A stretch of DNA of 64,000 bases, from NCBI GenBank assembly GCA_902778585.1, contig CACYYD010000009.1, positions 1 through 64,000 of the forward strand. Reading direction: 5' to 3'. Made by a program: the position numbers and the translations under genes. The DNA comes from an uncultured Eubacteriales bacterium (GTDB lineage Bacteria; Bacillota; Clostridia; Peptostreptococcales; Anaerovoracaceae). Positions 8,269 through 16,777 of the stretch are shown piece after piece (positions within the stretch are counted from its first letter, which is position 1; every line of letters begins with the position of its first letter). The notes below the pieces were generated by a model. That model saw nothing but the letters and a program-made list of their open reading frames with translations. It had not been told where the DNA came from and ran no database searches.

Positions 8269-9535
8269 ATGCCCAGACTATCCAGAGATAGATATATCCG
8301 ACCAGAACAGCGACCAGCGTATACGGAACGCCTATCCTGATGAAGTCGGCGAACGATACTTTATAGCCGTTGCTCTCGAGAAGGCCGACTGCGGCGATGT
8401 TCGCGGAGGCACCTATCGGAGTGATGTTTCCGCCGAGCGTAGCGCCTGACAGCAGCCCGAAGTACAGGAGATAAGGCTCAACACCGAGCGATGCTGTTAC
8501 CGCGGTCAGGACCGGGAGCATGGTCGCAACGTAAGGGATATTGTCTACGAATGCTGAGATCGCGACTGAGCCCCAGACTATTATCGTATACAGAAGGAAT
8601 AAGTTGTTTCCTCCGGCCTTTACGATCAGGTCTGCTATGTCGTTGATGAGACCCGCGTTGGTGAGGCCTCCGATGACGATGAAGAGGCCCAGAAGAAGTC
8701 CGAGCGTTCCGAAGTCAAGAGTCCTGACAGAGGCGACGGTATCTTCCGTGTTGCGGTCTCTTATGGTGTCGATGATCACGGTGATGACAGCAAGGACGCA
8801 GCAGATGACACCGTTGGTTATATCCGGAGTATCCGGAATGAATGATGCAGTTATGAGCGCTATGACCATAAGAATGAGCATAGCGGTTGGAAGATAATCA
8901 TTGACTTTGGTCTTTTCTACCGGCGGTACCGGGTCTTTGTAGTTCCTGAAAAGGATCATCATTACCGGGATGGTGGCAAGCGCACCGAGCTCTACAGCAA
9001 AAAAGATGCCCGGACGGCCGTTCATCCAGAAGAAGTCCATGAAGTTCATATGGGCATAGTCACCCAGCATGATCGAGGTGGTATCTCCGACAAGAGTGGC
9101 TGCTCCCTGAAGGTTTGATGATACAGAGATCGAAAGGATCATACCCACAGGGTCTATTCTGAGCTTCCTGCAGATGGCCAGGCCGATAGGAGCTACGATC
9201 AGGACCGTTGATACATTATCTATGAATGCGGAAATAAGACCCGCGAAGACTGACATGCGGATCGTGACCCACATGGCGTTCTCGGATTTTGACAGCAGAA
9301 AGTCTGCCAGAAGGACCGGCATGCCGGAATCTATGAAGTAATAAACGATGATCATAGTACCTGTGATCATCAGCAGAACGTTCCAGTTGATAGTCTCTGC
9401 CACCATGGACAGCGGAAGTATGCCTGCGGCTATAAATATCACCGCGGTGGTAAGAGCGATGTACGGTCTGTACTTAGGTCTGGCTATCATAAGCGCGTAC
9501 ATCATTATAAACAGTATCAAAGCGGCAAGTTTCAT
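8267..9535 (-). CDS. ArsB/NhaD (ion-transporter superfamily) permease
   Basis: 422 residues with about eleven membrane spans, in two inverted-topology halves. Each half holds the repeat hallmark: FIDNVSTVLIVAPIG in the first and FVDNIPYVATMLPVL in the second, with NLQGAATLVGDTTSIML and GGNITPIGASANIA as the matching re-entrant loops. This is the ArsB/NhaD/P-protein branch of the IT superfamily, which moves Na+, arsenite, or carboxylates. There is no arsenic gene nearby. It is monocistronic and transcribed toward the AAA ATPase terminator. Confidence 0.82.
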   Translation of the reverse strand: MKLAALILFIMMYALMIARPKYRPYIALTTAVIFIAAGILPLSMVAETINWNVLLMITGTMIIVYYFIDSGMPVLLADFLLSKSENAMWVTIRMSVFAGLISAFIDNVSTVLIVAPIGLAICRKLRIDPVGMILSISVSSNLQGAATLVGDTTSIMLGDYAHMNFMDFFWMNGRPGIFFAVELGALATIPVMMILFRNYKDPVPPVEKTKVNDYLPTAMLILMVIALITASFIPDTPDITNGVICCVLAVITVIIDTIRDRNTEDTVASVRTLDFGTLGLLLGLFIVIGGLTNAGLINDIADLIVKAGGNNLFLLYTIIVWGSVAISAFVDNIPYVATMLPVLTAVTASLGVEPYLLYFGLLSGATLGGNITPIGASANIAAVGLLESNGYKVSFADFIRIGVPYTLVAVLVGYIYLWIVWA

Positions 9536-9830
9536 TAAGTACCGATACCCCTGAAAGAATTCATATACGTGATAATTTGCCTTTAAATTTTACTCAATGT
9601 TGCAGGGGGGGCACAATGCCAAGTCTCAGCGGTCTCCGAAGTTTTTTATATGCAGGCAGCCGGGAGATAACTTGTCTCTGCCGGCCGTATTGATTATTAT
9701 TGAAGCAGATCGACCGGATACCGGTCATTATGATCGGGACGGAATATAAGGGAGCAGGTATCGGTAGACGAGTGCAGCGCTGGCAGAAGAGCAGCACTGA
9801 AGGACGTTTGGGACTTAAGGAGAAAAGTAT
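9536..9830. other. Intergenic leader with two hairpins, no recognised element
   Basis: This 295-base gap separates two divergent genes. Two inverted repeats are visible: GCCGGGAGA with TCTCtgCCGGC near 9659-9685, and GACCGG-ATA-CCGGTC near 9710-9724. A G7 run lies near 9604-9610. I could not match it to a known riboswitch and saw no convincing sigma-70 promoter pair for either gene. Confidence 0.4.
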
Positions 9831-10970
9831 ATGAAACTATTATTTGCATCTGACTCTTTCAAAGGGAGTCTGACCAGCGAGAAAACCGTAGAATTGCTCA
9901 GCAAAGCCGCCCGCGAGGTATTCGGCGAATGCGAGTGCTCCGGCGTGCCTGTTGCCGATGGCGGTGAGGGTACCGTCGAGGCCGTGATCGCGGCAGAGCA
10001 GGGCGAATATGTCAAGGTGAAAGTCCACGGGCCTCTCATGGAGGAGGCAGAGAGCTTTTACGGAGTATTTGACGGAGACAAGGCTGTAATAGAGATGGCT
10101 GCGGCTTCCGGACTGCCGATGGTACCTGAAGAACTCAGGAATCCGCTCAATACCACGACTTACGGCACCGGCGAGCTCATCCTCGACGCGCTGAAGAAGG
10201 GCTACCGTGACATCTCGATAGCTATAGGCGGATCTGCCACCAACGACGGCGGCATGGGATGCGCCAGAGCTCTGGGCGTGAAATTCCTGGACAGCGAAGG
10301 CTGCGAGCTCGAGGGATTCGGGCGCGATCTTGCCAAGGTATCGGCGATAGATATCTCGGGCCTGGATGAACGCATAAAAGAATCGAAGATCACCGTGATG
10401 TGCGATGTGACGAATCCTCTCTGCGGAAAGGACGGAGCAACATGGACCTTCGGAAAACAGAAGGGCGCAACGCCAGAGATACTGGAAGAGCTTGAAGCCG
10501 GCATGTGCAATTACCGTGATGTGATCAAAGAAAGCTTCGGAATAGACTGCGATGAGATCCCTGGAGCGGGAGCGGCAGGCGGACTCGGCGCTGCTCTGAA
10601 AGTCTTCTTTGGCGGAGAGATGAAGTCCGGGATCGAGACAGTGCTCGACCTTATACGCTTTGACGAGCGCCTCAAAGGCGTCGATCTGGTCGTAAGCGGA
10701 GAGGGGCGCACCGACTGGCAGAGCTGCTTCGGCAAAGTCATGCAGGGTGTCGGTATGCATGCCAAGGCAAAAGGCATTCCTGTACTGGGACTCTCCGGAT
10801 CGCTTGGAAAAAATGCGATGGACATCTGTGACTGCGGAGTATCCTCGCTTATGACTACAGTGAACGCACCGATGCCGCTCAGCGAAGCACTCGAGCGCGC
10901 GGAAGAACTATACTATGAAGGAGCGCTGAGGATGTTCCGCTTTGTCAGAGCGGGCATGGAGATGCGCTGA
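9831..10970 (+). CDS. glxK: Glycerate kinase (type 1, GlxK/GarK family)
   Basis: 379 residues, the usual length of the family. It opens MKLLFASDSFKGSLTS and continues with the substrate loop VADGGEGTVEA, GGSATNDGGMG (about 131-141), PGAGAAGGLGAAL (about 243-255) and SGEGRTD (about 287-293), all conserved in ATP:glycerate kinases. It phosphorylates D-glycerate to 2-phosphoglycerate (or 3-phosphoglycerate), feeding lower glycolysis. The pyruvate kinase gene follows after 18 bases, so the pair would convert glycerate to pyruvate with only enolase between them. The ribosome site AAGGAG at 9817 supports the start. Confidence 0.93.
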   Translation: MKLLFASDSFKGSLTSEKTVELLSKAAREVFGECECSGVPVADGGEGTVEAVIAAEQGEYVKVKVHGPLMEEAESFYGVFDGDKAVIEMAAASGLPMVPEELRNPLNTTTYGTGELILDALKKGYRDISIAIGGSATNDGGMGCARALGVKFLDSEGCELEGFGRDLAKVSAIDISGLDERIKESKITVMCDVTNPLCGKDGATWTFGKQKGATPEILEELEAGMCNYRDVIKESFGIDCDEIPGAGAAGGLGAALKVFFGGEMKSGIETVLDLIRFDERLKGVDLVVSGEGRTDWQSCFGKVMQGVGMHAKAKGIPVLGLSGSLGKNAMDICDCGVSSLMTTVNAPMPLSEALERAEELYYEGALRMFRFVRAGMEMR

Positions 10971-10988
10971 TAATGGGGAGACAGGATC

Positions 10989-12404
10989 ATGAGAAAAACA
11001 AAGATCGTATGTACTATAGGGCCGGCCAGCGAGTCGGAAGAGACTCTGAAAGAACTGTGCCTGGCAGGAATGAATGTTGCCAGACTCAACTTTTCGCACG
11101 GGACACACGCGGAGCATCTTGAGAGGATCAACAGGATCAAGAAGGTGAGAAAGGAGCTTGGGCTTCCTATCGCCATAATGCTCGACACAAAGGGTCCTGA
11201 ATTCAGGATAGGCACATTCAAAGAAGGCAAGGTGATGCTGCAGGAAGGCTCACAGTTCACCTTTACTACCGAAGACATCGAGGGCGATGAAAATATAGTA
11301 TCGGTAAGCTACAAGAATCTGGCTAACGAACTTGCTCCGGGAGATACCATACTGCTCAACAATGCGCTCCTCGAGTTCAAGGTGCTGTCAACAGACGGTA
11401 CCAATATCGTTACGGAGGTGCTTGCCGGCGGAGAACTGTCGAACCGAAAGTCTATGAGCTTCCCGGGCAAGCATATGCAGCAGGTATATCTGTCGGAGCA
11501 GGACAAATCGGATATCGCCTTCGGAGTCGAGCAGGATGTCGACTTTATCGCGTGCTCCTTCGTATCTGTAAGGCAGGATCTTACCGATGTGCATGATTAT
11601 CTGAAAGCTCTTGGCAAAGATGATTCGGTCGAACTCATTGCCAAGATAGAGAACCAGTCGGGTTACGACAATATCGACGATATATGTGCCGAGTGCGACG
11701 GCATCATGGTAGCAAGGGGCGACATGGGCGTAGAGGTGCCTTTCGAGAGGCTCCCTGCCATCCAGAAGGACCTCATATCCAGGTGCCGCATGATCGGAAA
11801 GCGCGTTATCACAGCTACCGAAATGCTCGAGTCCATGATACACAACCCGCGTCCGACGCGTGCAGAGACATCCGACGTCGCGAACGCTGTCTATGACGGA
11901 ACGAGTGCGGTCATGCTTTCGGGCGAGACCGCTGCCGGAGAATATCCGGTCCTCGCGGTGAAGGCAATGGCGAAGATCGCCGAAGAAGCAGAGCGCAACA
12001 TCGATTACAAGAAGAAATTCTATCAGCATGACTTCACGATCAAGAACGACATGGACGCGATATCCCATGCGACCTGCGGAATGGCGATGGATGTCGGCGC
12101 AGACGCGATAGTAGCCTGCACAATGTCCGGCCGCATAGCCAAGATGGTCTCGCGCTTCCGCTCACCGATAGACATTATCGGGCTTACGACGAACGAGAAG
12201 ACATGGCGCTCACTCGCGCTCTCATGGGCTGTCACGCCGAGGATGTGTGAGATAGTCCCGTCCACTGAGGTCCTGTTCTACATGGCAAAGAAAGCCGCGA
12301 TCGACGCGATGGATCTCAGGGAAGGCAATAAGATAGTCATCACCGGCGGCGGAACGACCGGCATATCGGGCAACACAAACCTGATCAAAATAGAAACTAT
12401 TTAG
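10989..12404 (+). CDS. pyk: Pyruvate kinase
   Basis: 471 residues. It starts RKTKIVCTIGPASES, and carries the barrel motifs NFSHGTH, MLDTKGPEFR, IAKIENQ, and the signature IMVARGDMGVE with the catalytic region ITATEMLESM. The C-terminal allosteric domain ends GGTTGISGNTNLIKIETI. There is no extra PEP-utiliser domain as found in some Bacillus enzymes. It catalyses phosphoenolpyruvate plus ADP to pyruvate plus ATP. It lies 18 bases behind the glycerate kinase gene and shares its transcript. Confidence 0.96.
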   Translation: MRKTKIVCTIGPASESEETLKELCLAGMNVARLNFSHGTHAEHLERINRIKKVRKELGLPIAIMLDTKGPEFRIGTFKEGKVMLQEGSQFTFTTEDIEGDENIVSVSYKNLANELAPGDTILLNNALLEFKVLSTDGTNIVTEVLAGGELSNRKSMSFPGKHMQQVYLSEQDKSDIAFGVEQDVDFIACSFVSVRQDLTDVHDYLKALGKDDSVELIAKIENQSGYDNIDDICAECDGIMVARGDMGVEVPFERLPAIQKDLISRCRMIGKRVITATEMLESMIHNPRPTRAETSDVANAVYDGTSAVMLSGETAAGEYPVLAVKAMAKIAEEAERNIDYKKKFYQHDFTIKNDMDAISHATCGMAMDVGADAIVACTMSGRIAKMVSRFRSPIDIIGLTTNEKTWRSLALSWAVTPRMCEIVPSTEVLFYMAKKAAIDAMDLREGNKIVITGGGTTGISGNTNLIKIETI

Positions 12405-12449
12405 CAGCAGAGGCAGAAAGATCTGAGATAATACAATACAGGGTAAATA

Positions 12450-12458
12450 TGCTATAAT
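12450..12458 (+). promoter_or_regulatory. Extended -10 promoter for small ORF
   Basis: TG-C-TATAAT, a perfect extended -10, lies 63 bases before the 61-codon ORF. No consensus -35 was seen. Confidence 0.55.
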
Positions 12459-12521
12459 CCATTACAGAAAACCGTTGCTGCCAGACGCAGCACTGACTGT
12501 TACTAGGGAGGGAAACAGGAA

Positions 12522-12707
12522 ATGAAAAAGTTTTTAGCTTGCACAGCGATCATCGGCGGAGTTGCCGGAACAGTAGCATACATGAACAAGAACGGACTGC
12601 CTATTCTTGGCAATCTGACGATGCACATTCCGGTAAAGTTCAAGTATGACTTCTGGGATCTCTTCACAAAGGGACTTGAGTTTGCAGACGGCAAGATCGC
12701 TCTGTAA
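12522..12707 (+). CDS. Small 61-aa hypothetical protein
   Basis: It has its own extended -10 promoter, a strong ribosome site (GGGAGG at 12507) and its own terminator, so it is very likely a real gene. The N-terminus MKKFLACTAIIGGVAGTVAYM is a single hydrophobic segment, either a membrane anchor or a short signal peptide. It is followed by a polar tail with aromatic residues (KFKYDFWDLF). I do not recognise a family and propose no function. Confidence 0.7.
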   Translation: MKKFLACTAIIGGVAGTVAYMNKNGLPILGNLTMHIPVKFKYDFWDLFTKGLEFADGKIAL

Positions 12708-12747
12708 AGGCTCCTTGATGGCGTAAAGTAGATACAGACCATTCCCA

Positions 12748-12782
12748 GCATCTGCCTGAACATGCAGGCAGATGCTTTTTTT
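12748..12782 (+). terminator. Intrinsic terminator after small ORF
   Basis: GCATCTGCCTG (12748-12758) pairs perfectly with CAGGCAGATGC (12765-12775), followed by eight Ts. Confidence 0.92.
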
Positions 12783-12795
12783 GTATAAGGCACAG

Positions 12796-14055
12796 ATGGA
12801 AGAAAGGAAACAAAACACAACTTCATTATGGACCCGTGATTTCACGATAATAACGGCAGGCAGTGTCATCTCGATGTTCGGCAATGCTATGTCGGGTTTT
12901 GCTATGAGCCTGATGGTGCTGGACATATCCGATTCCACACTTCTGTATGCGGTATACATCGCAATGTACACGGTGCCGCAGCTCATAGTGCCGGTGTTCT
13001 CCGGAGCCCTCCTGGACCGATACTCAAGAAAGAGGACCATTTATACGCTGGATTTCATATCTGCAGGTCTGTACTTCATAATGGCGGCCGTGCTGGCAAC
13101 GGGATGGTTCTCGTTCCCTGTATTTGCCGGATACTGCTTTCTCCTGGGCTCTATAGAGAGCGCATACATGGTCGCTTATGAGAGCTTTTATCCGCTGCTT
13201 ATATCCGAAGGAAACTACCAGAAGGCATATTCCATACAGAGCATTCTGGAGACCACTTCGGCGGTCATGGTACCGGTATCGGCGTTTCTGTATAAAGGCA
13301 TTGGAATAGCACCGCTCCTTGCCGGCAACGGGATATGCTTCTTTATTGCCGCCGTAATGGAGACGCGCATTCGCTCGGAAGAGAACTATATAGAGACACA
13401 GCGAAGCACAAGGCTGGAGAACGCGGGGCGAATCAGACAGATGATGGCTGACACGCGCGAGGGCTTCGAATATCTCATGAGTGAAAAAGGGCTCATGGCA
13501 GTAGCGGCCTTCTTCGCTTTCATTGCCGTCACGGGCGGAGTCTCCAATGTGATCACGCTGCCGTATTTCAAGAATACCTTCGATAACGGCGAGTACATAT
13601 ATATGCTGGTCTGGGGATGCGGCCTGGCCGGACGAGCGATAGGCGGAGGAATACACTATAAGACGGTCATTCCGGCTTCAAAGAGGTACATCATTGCCCT
13701 GTGCCTTTACATTCTGAACGCTTTGAATGAGGGCTTCTACCTCTTCTTCCCTGTCCCGGTCATGATGCTGATGTGCTTCGTTATCGGAGTGGGCGGAGTG
13801 ACTACATATACCATCCGCATATCCGCTACGCAAAGCTATGTCCCGGACGAGAAGAAAGGGCGCTTCAACGGAGCCTTCAACATGCTCTTCATGATAGGAG
13901 CGCTGCTGGGTGAGATGACAGCAGGATTCGTAAGCGAGGCGGTCTCCGAAAGAACGATCCTTATGACGGCGATGCTTGTGGAGGCGGCCCTTGCCCTGGT
14001 AATTATCGGGGGCTCAAAAAAGCATATTGAAAAGATATACAACCGTGAAAACTAA
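12796..14055 (+). CDS. MFS transporter
   Basis: 419 residues and about twelve membrane spans. The A-loop motif between TM2 and TM3 reads GALLDRYSRKRTI, typical of the major facilitator superfamily; the closest look is the MFS_3/TetA-like enterobactin/macrolide exporter type. The ATG at 12796 is chosen because the in-frame ATG at 12772 lies inside the preceding terminator stem. ATAAGG is the modest ribosome site. The substrate is unknown; export of a drug or metabolite is the family's usual role. Confidence 0.8.
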   Translation: MEERKQNTTSLWTRDFTIITAGSVISMFGNAMSGFAMSLMVLDISDSTLLYAVYIAMYTVPQLIVPVFSGALLDRYSRKRTIYTLDFISAGLYFIMAAVLATGWFSFPVFAGYCFLLGSIESAYMVAYESFYPLLISEGNYQKAYSIQSILETTSAVMVPVSAFLYKGIGIAPLLAGNGICFFIAAVMETRIRSEENYIETQRSTRLENAGRIRQMMADTREGFEYLMSEKGLMAVAAFFAFIAVTGGVSNVITLPYFKNTFDNGEYIYMLVWGCGLAGRAIGGGIHYKTVIPASKRYIIALCLYILNALNEGFYLFFPVPVMMLMCFVIGVGGVTTYTIRISATQSYVPDEKKGRFNGAFNMLFMIGALLGEMTAGFVSEAVSERTILMTAMLVEAALALVIIGGSKKHIEKIYNREN

Positions 14056-14070
14056 ACAGCAGCTCTTTTG

Positions 14071-14079
14071 TGGTATTAT
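14071..14079 (+). promoter_or_regulatory. Extended -10 promoter for amidohydrolase
   Basis: TG-G-TATTAT stands 36 bases before the ATG of the amidohydrolase and 16 bases after the MFS stop. No clear -35 was seen. Confidence 0.42.
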
Positions 14080-14114
14080 GTAGGCGTTAAACAGAACCAT
14101 CAGGAGGATAGAGC

Positions 14115-15254
14115 ATGCTTATAAAAAACGCGGTCATACATGACGCGATACATCCGGAACCTTACACCGGAGACATACTGGTAAAAGACGGAAAGATCGT
14201 CTCCGTGGGAGCGGCCGTAACTGGAGACGGTGAAGTCATCGATGCGTCCGGGCTTCACGCATACCCGGGCTTTGTGGATGCGCACAGCCATATAGGGCTT
14301 GACGGCTACGGCGGGCCAACAGGGAACACCTTCGACTACAACGAGATGAACGACATCTGCTGTCCGCAGCTCCGCGGACTCGACAGCTACTACGCCCAGG
14401 ATGCGGCCATTCCGATGGCGCTCGAGGGCGGAGTGACGACTGTCGCTACAGGTCCGGGATCGGCAAATGTGCTGGGCGGCACATTCATCGCAGTAAAGCT
14501 TTACGGAAACACAGTCGAAGAGGCGCTGGTAGATCCGGCTGTCGCCATGAAGTGCGCATTCGGAGAGAATCCGAAGAGGTGCTACAGGGACAAGTGCGAT
14601 TCGGCAAGGATGACAACGGCGGCAATACTGCGCCAGACGCTCTTTGAAGCCCGCGACTACATGCTCAGAAAGGAAGCGGCGGGAGACGACATCACTAAGA
14701 TGCCTAAATTCGATATGAAGATGGAGGCGCTCATACCTGTGATGAAGAGGGAGATCCCTCTCAAGGCTCATGCCCACAGAAGTGATGACATCATGACCGC
14801 CATCCGCATAGCGAAGGAGTTTGATCTTAAGCTCACGATCGAGCATTGCACTGAGGGTCACCTCATAGTCGACGAGCTTGCAGCAGCCGGAGTGCCGGTC
14901 GCTGTAGGCCCGACCCTTACCAATGCTTCCAAGCTTGAGCTTCTGAACAAGTCCTGGGAAACACCGGGAGTTCTTGCTGCAGCGGGAGTACAGGTCTCGA
15001 TAATAACCGATGCTCCGGTGATACCTGAACAATACCTGCCGCTCTGCGCAGGTCTTGCGGTAAAGGCGGGCATGGATCCTTTCATGGCGCTGCAGGCCAT
15101 AACGATCAATCCGGCCAGACATATCGGGATCGAAGACCGCGTCGGAAGCCTCGAGGCAGGCAAGGACGCGGACATCGTGCTTACGGACGGAGATCCTATG
15201 GTGAGCGACACTGCAGTGAAATACGTGATCGTAGACGGGAAGATCAGAAAATGA
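14115..15254 (+). CDS. Amidohydrolase (imidazolonepropionase-like)
   Basis: 379 residues of the metal-dependent amidohydrolase superfamily. Metal-site motifs are GFVDAHSHIG (H-x-H in the first strand, about 54-63), LKAHAHRSDD (about 216), TIEHCTEGH (about 241) and the catalytic Asp in ITDAPV (about 297). The C-terminus has the composite beta-sandwich segment (LEAGKDADIVLTDGDP) typical of these enzymes. It would hydrolyse a cyclic amide or related bond. Peptide-processing genes follow downstream, which fits a peptidase-like or dihydropyrimidinase-like role but does not prove it. AGGAGG precedes the start. Confidence 0.85.
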   Translation: MLIKNAVIHDAIHPEPYTGDILVKDGKIVSVGAAVTGDGEVIDASGLHAYPGFVDAHSHIGLDGYGGPTGNTFDYNEMNDICCPQLRGLDSYYAQDAAIPMALEGGVTTVATGPGSANVLGGTFIAVKLYGNTVEEALVDPAVAMKCAFGENPKRCYRDKCDSARMTTAAILRQTLFEARDYMLRKEAAGDDITKMPKFDMKMEALIPVMKREIPLKAHAHRSDDIMTAIRIAKEFDLKLTIEHCTEGHLIVDELAAAGVPVAVGPTLTNASKLELLNKSWETPGVLAAAGVQVSIITDAPVIPEQYLPLCAGLAVKAGMDPFMALQAITINPARHIGIEDRVGSLEAGKDADIVLTDGDPMVSDTAVKYVIVDGKIRK

Positions 15255-15282
15255 CAGTTTTATAAAGAAAAGGGGTAAAAAG

Positions 15283-15372
15283 GACAGATTCAGAAAAGAC
15301 GCAGACGCGATAGTAAAGGCATCGATAGAAGCGGTGCTGCCTGACGCGGCGGTGGTCCTTGCCGATGCTTGA
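15283..15372 (+). pseudogene. N-terminal fragment of a MOFRL/DUF4147 glycerate kinase
   Basis: Thirty codons read DRFRKDADAIVKASIEAVLP, then DAAVVLADA and a stop. This matches the N-terminus of type-2 glycerate kinases (DUF4147/MOFRL). There is no in-frame start codon and nothing of the remaining roughly 400 residues follows, so it is a relic. It lies directly behind the amidohydrolase, and an intact unrelated type-1 glycerate kinase lies 5 kb upstream. Confidence 0.5.
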
Positions 15373-15397
15373 TATGTTAGTAACGAAGTGATATAAT
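15369..15397 (+). promoter_or_regulatory. Sigma-70-type promoter for DUF819 permease
   Basis: TTGATA (15369-15374), 17 bases, TATAAT (15392-15397). Transcription should begin near 15404, inside the hairpin described next. Confidence 0.8.
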
Positions 15398-15399
15398 AC

Positions 15400-15434
15400 G
15401 CGCTGTGTGAAAAAAAAACACACAGCGCTTTTGT
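15400..15434 (+). terminator. Terminator overlapping a promoter start
   Basis: GCGCTGTGTG (15400-15409) and CACACAGCGC (15419-15428) enclose an all-A loop and are followed by TTTTG and TTTTT. It ends the amidohydrolase transcript. It also overlaps the predicted +1 of the promoter at 15369-15397, so the new RNA would start with most of the same hairpin. Confidence 0.7.
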
Positions 15435-15462
15435 TTTTATATGTTAATGGGAGGTAAATAAA

Positions 15463-16713
15463 ATGTCTGCATTTTGGATGGGATTAGTCGGCCGTGAGTC
15501 GCTGATCGCAGCTGATGACATGTGGGGACTCCTGGTAGTCATGACTATGGGTGTTTTCTTCTCCATCTGGCTGGAACAGAAATACGCTTGGGCTTCCAAG
15601 GTATCCGGCGCCATCATCGCTCTGATCATCGCTATGGTCCTTGCTAATCTCGGAGTAATTCCTACTTCTTGCGTACTCTATGACGATATCGTCTGGGGCG
15701 TGATCGTTCCTCTCGGCATCCCTATGCTGCTTCTCCAGTGTGACCTGAAGAAGATCTGGGCTGAGACAGGACGAATGCTGGTCATATTCCTGCTCGGTGC
15801 TCTCGGAACAGTTATCGGTGCATATCTCGCGTACTTCCTGCTCAAGGGACCTTACGGCAATGCTCAGGATCTCGCAAGAGTAGCTTCGATGATGACAGGT
15901 TCGTACATCGGCGGAGGCGTAAACTTTGCCGCTATGGCATCGCAGTACGCTGCAGGTGAGGACGTAACAGCAGCTGCTACAGTAGCGGATAACCTGCTGA
16001 TGGCTATCTACTTCTTCGTTCTTATCTTCTTCGCAGGAAACAGCTGGTTCCGCAAGAACTTCAAGCACCCTCTGATCGACGAAGTCGAGTCGGGCGCTGT
16101 AGATCTCGAAGAGGCAAAGACACTTGCTGCTCAGTTCTGGAGCCGCAAGGACATCTCGCTCAAGGACATCGCCATCAACATCGGCTATGCTGCGACAGTA
16201 GTATGGATCTCGCAGCTCATCGCCGGCATCTTCGGCGGATTCGAGCCAAACGGCGTATTCATGAACTTCGTAGTAAGATTCCTCGGATCGCAGTACGTAT
16301 GGATCACTACCATCTCCGTACTCGTTGCTACATTCATGACAAAGACTGTAAAGGAAATGCACGGATCGCAGGAGATCGGTACATACTGCATCTACCTGTT
16401 CCTCTTCGTAATCGGTGTTCCTGCAAACATCTACACCGTTGTTACAAAGAGCCCGCTCTTCCTTGTGCTCACAGCTATCATGGTATTCGTAAACATGATC
16501 TTCTGCTTCGGAGCTGCCAAGATCTTCAAGTTCAACCTTGAGGATGCTATCATCGCTTCGAACGCCAACATCGGCGGACCTACAACAGCAGCCGGCATGG
16601 CCATTTCACAGGGCTGGGTCGACCTCGTAGGACCTGCGATGCTCATCGGTACATTCGGTTATGTTATCGGAAACTATCTCGGAACAGTCGTAGCCGTAAC
16701 ACTCGGCTTATAA
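15463..16713 (+). CDS. DUF819 family membrane protein (YjcL-like)
   Basis: 416 residues with about eleven to twelve membrane helices; the family (YjcL in Bacillus) is a probable permease of unknown substrate. Visible features are the glycine-rich GSYIGGGVNFAAMA (about 146-159) and NANIGGPTTAAGMA (about 366-379), which look like two re-entrant pore loops. Codon use is strongly biased, a sign of high expression. It has its own promoter and strong GGGAGG site, and is followed by a terminator and the M19 dipeptidase gene. Transport of a peptide or peptide-derived compound is inferred from context only. Confidence 0.8.
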   Translation: MSAFWMGLVGRESLIAADDMWGLLVVMTMGVFFSIWLEQKYAWASKVSGAIIALIIAMVLANLGVIPTSCVLYDDIVWGVIVPLGIPMLLLQCDLKKIWAETGRMLVIFLLGALGTVIGAYLAYFLLKGPYGNAQDLARVASMMTGSYIGGGVNFAAMASQYAAGEDVTAAATVADNLLMAIYFFVLIFFAGNSWFRKNFKHPLIDEVESGAVDLEEAKTLAAQFWSRKDISLKDIAINIGYAATVVWISQLIAGIFGGFEPNGVFMNFVVRFLGSQYVWITTISVLVATFMTKTVKEMHGSQEIGTYCIYLFLFVIGVPANIYTVVTKSPLFLVLTAIMVFVNMIFCFGAAKIFKFNLEDAIIASNANIGGPTTAAGMAISQGWVDLVGPAMLIGTFGYVIGNYLGTVVAVTLGL

Positions 16714-16725
16714 ACGATTCGTTTG

Positions 16726-16762
16726 TCAGGCGCTCAGTTTTTTGGGCGCCTGATTATTTTTT
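16726..16762 (+). terminator. Intrinsic terminator after DUF819 permease
   Basis: TCAGGCGC (16726-16733) pairs with GCGCCTGA (16746-16753), followed by TTATTTTTT. The M19 ribosome site starts only two bases later, so read-through probably feeds the downstream operon. Confidence 0.75.
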
Positions 16763-16777
16763 CAGGAGGCTATATCA

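Noticed and set aside
8144-8449. 101-residue plus-strand reading frame after the AAA ATPase
   Set aside because: It runs through a strong terminator and into the antisense of the ArsB/NhaD permease gene.
9840-10760. 306-residue minus-strand reading frame
   Set aside because: Exact shadow of the glycerate kinase gene.
14100-15122. 340-residue minus-strand reading frame
   Set aside because: Antisense to the amidohydrolase, whose metal-site motifs are all intact.
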